Shown here in pieces: positions 35,641 through 43,895 of a DNA stretch of 64,000 nt. A model generated the notes under the pieces. That model ran no database searches, was not told where the DNA came from, and saw only the letters and a list, made by a program, of their open reading frames with translations. Each line of letters begins with the position of its first letter. The first letter of the stretch is position 1. This stretch comes from Nocardia niwae NBRC 108934 = DSM 45340 (GTDB lineage: Bacteria > Actinomycetota > Actinomycetes > Mycobacteriales > Mycobacteriaceae), in assembly GCF_001613465.1 (NCBI RefSeq), contig NZ_BDCK01000020.1, positions 186,001 to 250,000 of the forward strand, written 5' to 3'. Both the position numbers and the translations under genes were made by a program.

Positions 35641-36975
35641 TTACAGGCCTTCGGGACCGGAGGCCATCGAAGTGACCTCTGGGGCGGGAGATGACGATTC
35701 GTTACGGGTTCGTGTCAAACGACCCACCGTGGCGGCGATCCGGAGCACATACGCGTCGCGCGGATTCATCGGATCACGGCCGGTGACCTCGGCGATGCGC
35801 TTGAGCCGATACCGAACCGTATTTGGATGGACGTACAGCTGACGCGCACACGTCTCGACCGCTCCGCCGCAATCCAGGTAGGCATCGAGGGTGTCCGCCA
35901 GCGACGACCCCGCCGCGGCCAACGGTAGGACAAGGTACTCGTTCAACGCGTCGATCGCAGCTCGATCGCCCAACAAAGCGCGTTCCGGAAGCAATTCCGC
36001 CGCGTGCACCGGCCGCGGGGCCCCGCGCCAGCCCACCACGGCCTCCATTCCGGCCAGCGCTTCCACCGCGCTGGCGTGCGCCGCGCCCAGCGTGCGGGTG
36101 GTCGGCCCGATCACCACCGGGCCGTCGGAGAAAACCTCGGCGAGCAGATCGGCCAGGAACGGGGAGATGTGCGCGGTCTCGCCCAGATGCCCGGACACGA
36201 CCATCACCAGCCTGGTGCCCTGCACCACCGCGAGCGCGGCCCGACCGTGCCGCGCCGCGATGGAATGCACCGCGCCCACCGACGAGACGCCCTGTTCGCC
36301 GGGCGGGGTACCCACCAGCACCGTCGCCGGCGCGGTGGCGTCCCAGTTCAGCGTCGCGGCCCGGGAGAGCATGTCCGGCCCGGTGTCGCCGCGCACCACG
36401 GCGTCGACGACGAGCGCCTCCAACCGGGTGTCCCACGCGCCGCGCGACTCGGCGGCGCTGGCGTACACCGAGGCGGCGGCGAATCCGAGCTCGCGCCCGT
36501 ATCGCAACACCGCCTCGGTCAGAGCGACCAGCTGCCGGTCGTTGCGCGCGAGCGCGGGCAGCCACTGCTCGAAGAACTCCATGGCGACGCGGACCATGTC
36601 CACGGTCTGGCGCAGCGTCAACCGCCGCGCCAGATCCTGCGGAATCACCTGGAAGGCGTCCAGGCTGAACCGGATGTCGCTGTCCGGGTCCTGCAGCCAT
36701 TCCAGGAAGTTCACCACCGCGGTCTGCACCAGCATCTGCACGCCGGCCCGCTGCGCGGCGTCCAGATCGGCGAAGAACGGCAACCGATCCTGCATCGACC
36801 CCACCGCCTCGGTGGAGAGGCGGCCGGAGAACTGCTTCACACGTTTGAGCAGCGTGTCCGGGAGAGGGTCGCGCGTCTGCCGGTTCGGGGAGAGCGCGCC
36901 CGTCGGCAGATACACCTCGTGCTCGGAAGAGCCTTCGGAGATCCGTCGCGGCCGCGGCGGTTTACGGTCCACCAT
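35641..36975 (-). CDS. mabR: PucR-family regulator, MabR-like
   Basis: Regulator of 444 residues, homologous in position and architecture to Rv2242 (MabR), which controls the mycolate FAS-II operon. The C-terminus is the PucR/CdaR helix-turn-helix CARQLYVHPNTVRYRLKRIA EVTGRD in two pieces; the centre (VLVGTPPGEQGVSSVGAVHS and following) resembles a GGDEF-related CdaR domain without catalytic motifs. ATG 36975 is used; the longer upstream frame overlaps aceE and is an artefact. It lies 11 bp after aceE on the same strand and directly upstream of fabD, whose promoter carries the MabR-type box. Confidence 0.93.
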   Translation of the reverse strand: MVDRKPPRPRRISEGSSEHEVYLPTGALSPNRQTRDPLPDTLLKRVKQFSGRLSTEAVGSMQDRLPFFADLDAAQRAGVQMLVQTAVVNFLEWLQDPDSDIRFSLDAFQVIPQDLARRLTLRQTVDMVRVAMEFFEQWLPALARNDRQLVALTEAVLRYGRELGFAAASVYASAAESRGAWDTRLEALVVDAVVRGDTGPDMLSRAATLNWDATAPATVLVGTPPGEQGVSSVGAVHSIAARHGRAALAVVQGTRLVMVVSGHLGETAHISPFLADLLAEVFSDGPVVIGPTTRTLGAAHASAVEALAGMEAVVGWRGAPRPVHAAELLPERALLGDRAAIDALNEYLVLPLAAAGSSLADTLDAYLDCGGAVETCARQLYVHPNTVRYRLKRIAEVTGRDPMNPRDAYVLRIAATVGRLTRTRNESSSPAPEVTSMASGPEGL

Positions 36976-36986
36976 CCAATATTCCG

Positions 36987-39929
36987 CTATGCGAGGTCTT
37001 CGTCCGAACTCACCGCTGCCTTCGGCGCGGCGTCCACGTCGGCGATCCGGTACTTCGCCGCCGCTTCCACCGCCTTGGCCGGGTCGATCCGGCCGGTCCG
37101 GCCCAGTCCGGCCAGCGCCGCGACCACGATGGACTGCGCGTCGACGTTGAAGACCCGTCGCGCGGCCGGGCGGGTGTCGGAGAAGCCGAAACCGTCCGTG
37201 CCGAGCGTGGTGAAATCGCCGGGCACCCACTTGCGCACCTGATCCGGTACCGCGCGCATCCAGTCGGTCGCGGCCACGTACGGGCCGTCGGCCCGCGACA
37301 GCGCCTCGGTGACGTACGGGACGCCCGGATCGGCGCCCGGGTTGCGCAGCGCGGCGATCTCCTTGTCGAGCGCCTCCTTGCGGAGCTCGCCCCACGAGGT
37401 CACCGACCACACGTCCGCCTGCACGCCCCACTCCTGCGCGAGCAGCGCCTGCGCGCGCAAGCCGTCGGGCACCGTGACGCCGGAGACCAGGATCTGGGCG
37501 CGCACGTCGCCCTCGCCTCCGCGCTTGTACAGATATATGCCCTTGAGCAGACCGGCGATGTCGAGGTCTTCCGGCTCGGCCGGCTGCGGGTACGGCTCGT
37601 TGTAGAGGGTGATGTAGTAGAAGACGTCCTCACCGCCGAACTCGCCCGCGCTGCCGTGCGGATGGGTGCCGGGCAGCGGCGCGGAGCCCTGCGGCGCGGC
37701 GCCGCCGCCGTACATCCGGCGCAGGCCGTCGCGCACGATGTGGGCGATCTCGAACGCGAACGCCGGGTCGTAGGTCACCACGGCCGGGTTGGTCGAGGCG
37801 AGCAGCAGCGAATGCCCGTCGTTGTGCTGGAGACCCTCACCGGTCAGCGTGGTGCGTCCAGCGGTCGCCCCGAGCACGAAGCCACGGGCGAGCTGGTCGG
37901 CGGCCGCCCACAGTCCGTCGCCGGTGCGCTGGAAGCCGAACATCGAGTAGAAGATGTACAGCGGGATCATCGGCTCGCCGTGCGTGGCGTAGGAGGTGCC
38001 GGCCGCGGTGAACGAAGCCGTCGAGCCCGCCTCGTTGATGCCCTCGTGCAGGATCTGCCCGACGGCGCTCTCTTTGTAGGCAAGCATCAACTCGGCGTCG
38101 ACGGATGTGTACAACTGTCCGTTGCGGTTGTAGATCTTCAACGAAGGGAACCACGAGTCCATACCGAAGGTCCTGGCCTCGTCGGGGATGATCGGGACGA
38201 TCCGCTTGCCGATCTCCTTGTCCCGCAGCAGCTCCTTCATCAGCCGCACCAGGGCCATCGTGGTGGCGACGTTCTGCTTGCCCGACCCCTTGCGCACCGA
38301 GCGGTAGGCCTCGTCGCCGGGCAGCTGCAGCGGCTTGGCCGCGGCGCGCCGCTCGGGCAGGAACCCGCCGAGCGCCTTGCGCCGGTCGAGCATGTACTGG
38401 ACCTCGCGGGCCTCCATACCGGGGTGGTAGTACGGCGGCAGGTACGGATCCTTCTCCAGCTCGGCGTCACTGATCGGGATGCGCTGCAGATCGCGGAAGT
38501 CCTTGAGGTCCTGCAGCGTCAGCTTCTTCATCTGGTGCGTGGCGTTGCGGCCCTCGAAGTGCTTGCCGAGGGTGTAGCCCTTGATGGTCTTGGCCAGGAT
38601 CACCGTCGGCTGACCCTTGTGCGCCATCGCGGCCGCGTAGGCGGCGTACACCTTGCGGTAGTCGTGACCGCCGCGCTTGAGGTTCCAGATCTCCTGGTCG
38701 GACAGATCCTGCACCAGCGCCTTGGTGCGCGGATCACGGCCGAAGAAGTGGTCGCGGACGTACGCGCCGTCGTTGGCCTTGTAGGTCTGGTAGTCACCGT
38801 CGGGGGTGCTGTTCATCAGGTTCACCAGCGCACCGTCGCGGTCGGCGCCCAGCAGCGCGTCCCACTCCCGGCCCCAGATCACCTTGATGACGTTCCAGCC
38901 CGCGCCGCGGAAGAACGACTCCAACTCCTGGATGATCTTGCCGTTGCCGCGCACCGGACCGTCCAGGCGCTGCAGGTTGCAGTTGACGACGAAGGTCAGG
39001 TTGTCCAGACCCTCCATCGCCGCGACGTGCGCGAGACCGCGCGACTCCGGCTCGTCCATCTCGCCGTCGCCGAGGAACGCCCACACGTGCTGGTCGGAGG
39101 TGTCCTTGATCCCCCGGTCGTGCAGGTAGTGGTTGAACCGTGCCTGGTAGATGGCGTTCATCGGGCCGAGGCCCATGGACACCGTCGGGAACTCCCAGAA
39201 GTTGTTGAGCAACCGCGGATGCGGGTAGGACGGCAGCCCGTGACCGGGGCCGCCGTTGCTGTACTCCTGGCGGAACCCGTCGAGCTGATCGGTCGACAGC
39301 CTGCCTTCCAGGAACGCGCGAGCGTAGATGCCCGGCGAGGCGTGGCCCTGGATGAAGATCGAGTCGCCGCCGCCCGGATGGTCCTTGCCGCGGAAGAAGT
39401 GGTTGAAGCCGACCTCGTAGAGCGCCGCCGAGGACGCGTAGGTCGAGATGTGGCCGCCCACACCGATGCCGGGGCGCTGGGCGCGATGCACCATGATCGC
39501 GGCGTTCCAGCGGATCCAGGCGCGGAAGCGCCGCTCCACCTCCTCGTCGCCGGGGAACCACGGCTCGTTCTCGGTGGGAATGGTGTTGACGTAGTCGGTG
39601 GAGGTCAAAGACGGGATGGCGACCCGACGTTCACCGGCCCGCTCCAGCAGACGGAGCATGAGGTAACGCGCACGGCCGGGGCCCTCCCGGTCGAGCATTT
39701 CATCGAACGACTCGAGCCATTCGCTGGTTTCCTCCGGGTCGATGTCCGGTAGGTAGGACGCCACCCCTTCGCGGATCACCCGCACCCGTCCGGCCGGCTG
39801 CGGCGCGTGCGACCCGTTCGGGTCGCTACTCGCGGCGGGCGCGGGAGCGGAGCTGGTACCGGCGGATTTCGCCGGTGCGGAAGAGTGGATCAGGTCGGTC
39901 AAATCTGCTCCTCGTACAGGGGTGGACAT
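36987..39929 (-). CDS. aceE: pyruvate dehydrogenase E1 component AceE
   Basis: Homodimeric-type pyruvate dehydrogenase E1 of about 980 residues; decarboxylates pyruvate and transfers acetyl to the E2 lipoyl group. The thiamine diphosphate site is visible as [14 protein letters not shown] followed by [18 protein letters not shown]. Other family segments: [38 protein letters not shown], and the C-terminal [18 protein letters not shown] 39929 is chosen to begin with [17 protein letters not shown]; the longer frame is open to 40031. Divergent from the lipoprotein gene. It may be cotranscribed with mabR (11 bp gap). Confidence 0.96.
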   Translation of the reverse strand: MSTPVRGADLTDLIHSSAPAKSAGTSSAPAPAASSDPNGSHAPQPAGRVRVIREGVASYLPDIDPEETSEWLESFDEMLDREGPGRARYLMLRLLERAGERRVAIPSLTSTDYVNTIPTENEPWFPGDEEVERRFRAWIRWNAAIMVHRAQRPGIGVGGHISTYASSAALYEVGFNHFFRGKDHPGGGDSIFIQGHASPGIYARAFLEGRLSTDQLDGFRQEYSNGGPGHGLPSYPHPRLLNNFWEFPTVSMGLGPMNAIYQARFNHYLHDRGIKDTSDQHVWAFLGDGEMDEPESRGLAHVAAMEGLDNLTFVVNCNLQRLDGPVRGNGKIIQELESFFRGAGWNVIKVIWGREWDALLGADRDGALVNLMNSTPDGDYQTYKANDGAYVRDHFFGRDPRTKALVQDLSDQEIWNLKRGGHDYRKVYAAYAAAMAHKGQPTVILAKTIKGYTLGKHFEGRNATHQMKKLTLQDLKDFRDLQRIPISDAELEKDPYLPPYYHPGMEAREVQYMLDRRKALGGFLPERRAAAKPLQLPGDEAYRSVRKGSGKQNVATTMALVRLMKELLRDKEIGKRIVPIIPDEARTFGMDSWFPSLKIYNRNGQLYTSVDAELMLAYKESAVGQILHEGINEAGSTASFTAAGTSYATHGEPMIPLYIFYSMFGFQRTGDGLWAAADQLARGFVLGATAGRTTLTGEGLQHNDGHSLLLASTNPAVVTYDPAFAFEIAHIVRDGLRRMYGGGAAPQGSAPLPGTHPHGSAGEFGGEDVFYYITLYNEPYPQPAEPEDLDIAGLLKGIYLYKRGGEGDVRAQILVSGVTVPDGLRAQALLAQEWGVQADVWSVTSWGELRKEALDKEIAALRNPGADPGVPYVTEALSRADGPYVAATDWMRAVPDQVRKWVPGDFTTLGTDGFGFSDTRPAARRVFNVDAQSIVVAALAGLGRTGRIDPAKAVEAAAKYRIADVDAAPKAAVSSDEDLA

Positions 39930-40114
39930 GCTGATGGCGTCGGTATCCCCGGGCGGGTTCGCTGGTTGGCGGACCGCCCGTTTACGAAAGGTTCGGGCGC
40001 ACCATCCATCCTTGCCGATGGCGCGTCCCAAATCATCATGTCAGCCGGAAATCCAGTACCGTTCGACAGGCAAGGTGAGCAATGAGCGTGGCAGCCCTGA
40101 GGAGCGGGAGGACG

Positions 40115-40672
40115 ATGAAGCTGCTGAACCCACGCGGGTTCGGAATGGTGTGCGCCACCGGCGCGGTCGCCGTCGGATTGGTCGTCGCGGGGTGCGCCAA
40201 CCGGGTGGACGGCGTGGCGGGTCCGAACGCGAGCGATCTGGCGGCGTACAAGACCGAGGCGGCGTCCTCGTCAGCGGCGGCGACCTCTTCCCGGCGCGCC
40301 GCGGCCCAGGCCAAGGCCATCTCCGACAACTGCGGTCAGTTCCCCACCGTCACCGGAGCGGGCGTGAGCAAATACAACGAGTTCGTCGACGCGCACGATT
40401 CGAACGCCCCGGACTACGCCGCCAAGCGCGACTCGGCGGCGCAGACGCTCGACGACGCCGCGAACAAGGTGGAAAGTGGCGTGAACTCCGCCAAGGACGC
40501 GCTACCCGGAGACCTGGCCGGCTTGTTCACCGACTACGTGAACGCCGCCCGCGCGCTGGCCGCCGAGACGCGCAAGATGACCTACACCGCCCCGGTCGCG
40601 GCGCTCAACGACGCCAGCAAGCGGGTCAACGACGCGCGCAACGCCGTGCGCGACTCGTGTCCGAAGCGCTGA
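40115..40672 (+). CDS. putative secreted lipoprotein (Rv2240c-like)
   Basis: Predicted lipoprotein of about 185 residues. The signal peptide runs from the ATG at 40115 to the lipobox LVVAGC; the Cys would be lipidated and anchored in the membrane. The mature part is a Ser/Ala-rich linker (EAASSSAAATSSRRAAAQAK) and a helical domain with two cysteines (DNCGQFP and DSCPKR) that may form a disulfide. Position beside aceE and a DUF3052 gene matches Rv2240c of M. tuberculosis. Function unknown. Confidence 0.82.
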   Translation: MKLLNPRGFGMVCATGAVAVGLVVAGCANRVDGVAGPNASDLAAYKTEAASSSAAATSSRRAAAQAKAISDNCGQFPTVTGAGVSKYNEFVDAHDSNAPDYAAKRDSAAQTLDDAANKVESGVNSAKDALPGDLAGLFTDYVNAARALAAETRKMTYTAPVAALNDASKRVNDARNAVRDSCPKR

Positions 40673-40798
40673 GAAAGCCCTTGACACACCATCGCAACGC
40701 GACATTCGGTGGCTAATTCGCCGGATCGGCTTGCGCTGAAGCCCATAACCATGTTCGCTTGCAACTACCTACTGTCGGGAGTTGAGGAGGACACCACC

Positions 40799-41221
40799 GT
40801 GGTCGCCGCGGCGGACGCGCAGAACTACGCTCAGAAGCTTGGCATCTTACACGGCTTGGTTGTCCAGGAATTGGGCTGGGACGAGGACGTCGACGACGAC
40901 CTGAGGGCCGATGTCGAGGACGCGATCGGCGGCGAACTCGTCGACGAGGACTCCGACGAGGTGATCGACGTCGTGCTGCTGTGGTGGCGCGACGGGGACG
41001 GTGATCTGGTCGACGCCCTGATGGACGCCATCGGCCCGCTCGCCGACGACGGTTTCGTCTGGGTACTCACCCCCAAGACTGGACAACCCGGCCATGTCGA
41101 GCCGAGCGAGATCGCCGAGTCGGCGCCGACCGCTGGTCTGACGCAGACCTCGGCGATCAGCCTCGGTTCGTGGACCGGCAGCCGGCTCGTGCAGCCCAAG
41201 GCGCCCTCGAAGCAGCGCTGA
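40799..41221 (+). CDS. DUF3052 family protein (Rv2239c-like)
   Basis: Conserved actinobacterial protein of about 140 residues, DUF3052. Features: AQKLGILHGLVVQELGWDED at the start, a very acidic middle (DDDLRADVEDAIGGELVDED) and VVLLWWRDGDGDLVDALMDA, then GFVWVLTPKTGQPGHVEPSE. The GTG at 40799 is preceded by GGAGGA and is preferred to the longer frame from 40709. Located between the lipoprotein and ahpE, as in M. tuberculosis. A TTGACA-like -35 at 40681 may belong to its promoter. Function unknown. Confidence 0.88.
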   Translation: MVAAADAQNYAQKLGILHGLVVQELGWDEDVDDDLRADVEDAIGGELVDEDSDEVIDVVLLWWRDGDGDLVDALMDAIGPLADDGFVWVLTPKTGQPGHVEPSEIAESAPTAGLTQTSAISLGSWTGSRLVQPKAPSKQR

Positions 41222-41297
41222 GCCACCGCGCTATGGTTTCCACCAGGGTGGTGTCGTACGCCCCCCGGTGGAGACCCGACACGATGGAGGATTCGCT

Positions 41298-41762
41298 ATG
41301 CCACTCGAGGTTGGCACTGTCGCGCCGGATTTCACGCTGAAGGACCAGAACAACCAGGAAGTCTCCCTGTCGGATTACCGGGGGAAGAAGAACGTCCTGA
41401 TCGTGTTCTACCCGCTCGCCTTCACCGGGATCTGCCAGGGCGAGCTGTGCAAGGTCCGGGACGAGCTGCCCAAGTTCCAGAACGACAACGCGGAAATCCT
41501 CGCGATCTCGGTGGGCCCGCCGCCCACGCACAAGATCTGGGCCGCCGAACAGGGCTACACCTTCCCGCTGCTGTCGGACTTCTGGCCGCACGGCGCGGTG
41601 GCCGAGGCCTACGGCGTGTTCAACGAGAAGTCCGGCTACCCCAACCGCGGCACGTTCGTCGTCGACCGCGAAGGCTACATCCGCTTCGCCGAGATGAACG
41701 GCCCCGGAGAACCCCGTGACCAGGCGGCTTGGGAGAAAGCGCTCGCCGCGCTAGATTCATAA
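41298..41762 (+). CDS. ahpE: AhpE-type peroxiredoxin
   Basis: Thioredoxin-fold peroxiredoxin of 154 residues that reduces peroxides and peroxynitrite. The peroxidatic Cys46 lies in PLAFTGICQGEL, the AhpE signature. Odd: Cys51 follows five residues later (GELCKVRDEL); the M. tuberculosis enzyme is a 1-Cys type, so this extra cysteine might take part in resolution. A GGAGG ribosome site precedes the ATG at 41298. It directly follows the DUF3052 gene and precedes tRNA-Val by 17 bp. Confidence 0.94.
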   Translation: MPLEVGTVAPDFTLKDQNNQEVSLSDYRGKKNVLIVFYPLAFTGICQGELCKVRDELPKFQNDNAEILAISVGPPPTHKIWAAEQGYTFPLLSDFWPHGAVAEAYGVFNEKSGYPNRGTFVVDREGYIRFAEMNGPGEPRDQAAWEKALAALDS

Positions 41763-41779
41763 ACCGCCGGTAACGGCCC

Positions 41780-41851
41780 GGGCGTATAGCTCAGCGGTAG
41801 AGCACTGGTTTTACACACCAGCGGTCGGGGGTTCGATCCCCTCTGCGCCCA
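41780..41851 (+). tRNA. tRNA-Val (anticodon UAC)
   Basis: A 72-base cloverleaf without encoded CCA. Acceptor stem GGGCGTA pairs with TGCGCCC (one G-U), D arm AGCTCAGCGGTAGAGC, anticodon stem CTGGT/ACCAG with loop TTTACAC giving anticodon UAC (reads GUA, valine), T arm GGGGGTTCGATCCCC, discriminator A. It marks the left border of the ATPase/caspase region and is a plausible integration point, but I found no repeat of its 3' end downstream. Confidence 0.95.
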
Positions 41852-41890
41852 CAGAAGAAGATGCAGCTTCGAGCCACATAGTCGGTACTC

Positions 41891-41927
41891 CATGTTTGCC
41901 CCACGGCGATTCTGTGGGGCAGACATG
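41891..41927. terminator. hairpin after tRNA-Val
   Basis: CATGTTTGCCCCAC (41891-41904) pairs with GTGGGGCAGACATG (41914-41927), 14 bp with one G-U and a 9-base loop. It lies between the tRNA and the 3' end of the convergent ATPase gene and may terminate from both sides. It could also be a remnant of an integration junction. Confidence 0.5.
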
Positions 41928-42018
41928 GGGCAGACCGACTCGTTCCGACCACAGCAGACGCGGTGCAGAGACAAAGCGGGCGCGGGCATGGATGCAGTGA
42001 TCGGGTCAGCGACCGCGC

Positions 42019-43542
42019 CTAGACCGCTCGTCCTGCCGATCCAGCATCCAGGGTCCCTCGAGTGCGGCTCCAGGCGGCGCGGACGCCTGCGAACACCCGC
42101 CGAAATTCGTCCTGAACTTCGCCGTCGCGCAGCCAGAGCCCGATGATCAGCCCCACCAGCACCTGCTCGTCGACACCGAGATGCACAGCGGCGGCGCTGA
42201 ACCAGAATTGGTGGTTGGCGAATCGTGTTCGGTCCAGCGCCAGGATGACGTCCTCGACGCTTTGTCCTAGGAGGTCTGCTATCGGCCCTGGGTCGGCACG
42301 AACCCGCCGGAGCAGTTCTTCGTCAGGCACATGACCCGGCAGGAAGTCGACCGGGAAGCCTCGTTGGCCGATGACGGTCTCCCGCTGGTCTCCATCAAGC
42401 AGCACGCAGACCCGCAGCTCCTGTGAACGGCTCAACACCCGCGCGCCGGCCAGCGCCTCGTCCCGCCCGCCAGCGTCCACGACATCGACCTGCTCCGCCA
42501 ACGACCTGTCGAGCCGCGCCAACGCAGCGGTGACCATCCGCCTCGCCAACATGTCCTCGACGAAAACCACACCCCCCACCGGCGTACGATGGCCCAGTGT
42601 CCGCAGCGCCGCGTCGGTCGTCGCCGGTTGGAGCACCCGGACACCATCCGGGCCAGGCGTCAGCACACGGAGCATCGACGCGGGAGTACGGGCAATCATG
42701 GCGGTCGAGTGCGTAGCGACAATCGTCTGGACGCCGCGGGCCAGCGTGGAGCGGGCCAGTTCGTCGAACAGGGCGACGTGCCCGACTGGCGATAAGTAGG
42801 TCTCAGGCTCATCAATGAATACCGTGCTACCCGGGTGGGCCGTACGTAGCACGTAGAGCAAGAAGTGCACCCACAGTTCGCCGCGGCTCATCCGCTCCGC
42901 TGGGACGACCTGTCCACCGGCGACACCCTCCGGGATCGGCACGACAAAGTCTTTGTCGGCTTCGTAACTGTACCAACGGAGTTCGTCGTACTGGCGGCCC
43001 GTGATGTCGCGCAGCACCCGTACTTCCGCTGCGGTGTAGGGAAACGGACCCTCGGTGTGATCTTCGGCGTCTCGCAAGCGGCTCAACGCCCAGTAGTAGT
43101 CAGTTTCGAACGCCATCACGGGGTCGGTGTACTCACCGTAGGGCGGCGGGATCTCGTAGGTCCACTCGTAGCTGGTGAGCGTCCCCGGCGGCGGTTGGTC
43201 GAGGTCGACCTTCCAGGTCGTCACCGTGCCTTCGGTGCGGTAGTGCACAACGTGCCGGCCGGTTATGCCGTCAACACGCTCGTGGTACTCGTTCGGGCCG
43301 AGCCTGGAATAACGCTCGAACGGCGGCCCCGTCGAGCCCAGATGCGGTCGGTCCGGAAATGAGGCAACCAATGCCCGCAGAAGGTACGTCTTCCCGGCAC
43401 CGTGATTGCCCGTTACAACGGTGAACCGGTCCCACTCCACCTCACCCGGCGCGAAGACCGGCGAAACGACGATCGACACGCGCTCCAGGCCGACCGGGCC
43501 GGTCTCCGACAGCCTTCGCCAGACCTTCGCCCGAGCATCCAC
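42019..43542 (-). CDS. OLD-like ATPase with TOPRIM-type C-terminus
   Basis: Protein of about 507 residues. N-terminal ABC/SMC-type ATPase: Walker A GNHGAGKT at 45-52, signature-like MSRGE at 218-222, Walker B VFIDEPE at 240-246 and the switch His278 in VATHSTAM. The C-terminal part looks like a TOPRIM fold: GGVVFVEDML (Glu329), DAGGRDEALAGARVL, then LLDGDQR with the DGD pair at 383-385. OLD-family proteins with this order are nucleases used in phage defence. The start is GTG 43542 behind GGGAGGGG; the frame continues to 43566. It lies next to tRNA-Val and downstream of the caspase/NTPase gene on the same strand. Whether the two act together is not known. Confidence 0.8.
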   Translation of the reverse strand: MDARAKVWRRLSETGPVGLERVSIVVSPVFAPGEVEWDRFTVVTGNHGAGKTYLLRALVASFPDRPHLGSTGPPFERYSRLGPNEYHERVDGITGRHVVHYRTEGTVTTWKVDLDQPPPGTLTSYEWTYEIPPPYGEYTDPVMAFETDYYWALSRLRDAEDHTEGPFPYTAAEVRVLRDITGRQYDELRWYSYEADKDFVVPIPEGVAGGQVVPAERMSRGELWVHFLLYVLRTAHPGSTVFIDEPETYLSPVGHVALFDELARSTLARGVQTIVATHSTAMIARTPASMLRVLTPGPDGVRVLQPATTDAALRTLGHRTPVGGVVFVEDMLARRMVTAALARLDRSLAEQVDVVDAGGRDEALAGARVLSRSQELRVCVLLDGDQRETVIGQRGFPVDFLPGHVPDEELLRRVRADPGPIADLLGQSVEDVILALDRTRFANHQFWFSAAAVHLGVDEQVLVGLIIGLWLRDGEVQDEFRRVFAGVRAAWSRTRGTLDAGSAGRAV

Positions 43543-43895
43543 GCGCAGCCCCTCCCGTCTGCCCAACTCTGCAGCTCGGACGAGACCGAACCTGCGACCT
43601 GTGAATTATGAGTATCAAACACCCCGACACTGTCCTGACCAGGAACGATTCTGCTCAGACATATGCATAGAAGCAAAATACATCGCTGTCAGCAGATCGG
43701 CCGAGGTACTCCGTACATAGTCCGCAGACGCTGCTGACCCAGCGCGCCGCTCACGTCGAGCCGCCCTGCTCCGTAGGCGTCGTGATCAGGTGTGGGTTCA
43801 TGGCGCAACGCGTAGCTCGGTGCCAGCGAACTCGACCGCCAGATGATCGCGTCCCCCGAGGACGGCAGCTGCGCAGGACCGCTTGCCGGACCGAA
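43543..43895. other. spacer between caspase/NTPase and ATPase genes
   Basis: No credible gene. The middle (about 43600-43690) is clearly richer in A+T than its surroundings. On the minus strand TTGCTT (43676-43671), a 17-base spacer and CAGAAT (43653-43648) could be a sigma-A-type promoter for the ATPase gene. A small palindrome TCCTGACCAGGA lies at 43633-43644, just downstream of it. Confidence 0.35.

Noticed and set aside
35641..37431. Longer 596-codon frame for the MabR-like gene
   Set aside because: The first 150 codons overlap aceE in another frame and look random; ATG 36975 gives the normal N-terminus.
37656..39752. 698-codon plus-strand open frame
   Set aside because: Antisense to aceE, which has clear thiamine-diphosphate motifs; no family look in this frame.
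41675..41989. 104-codon minus-strand frame over the tRNA
   Set aside because: It is translated through tRNA-Val and gives the well-known artefact peptide pattern seen at many tRNA genes.
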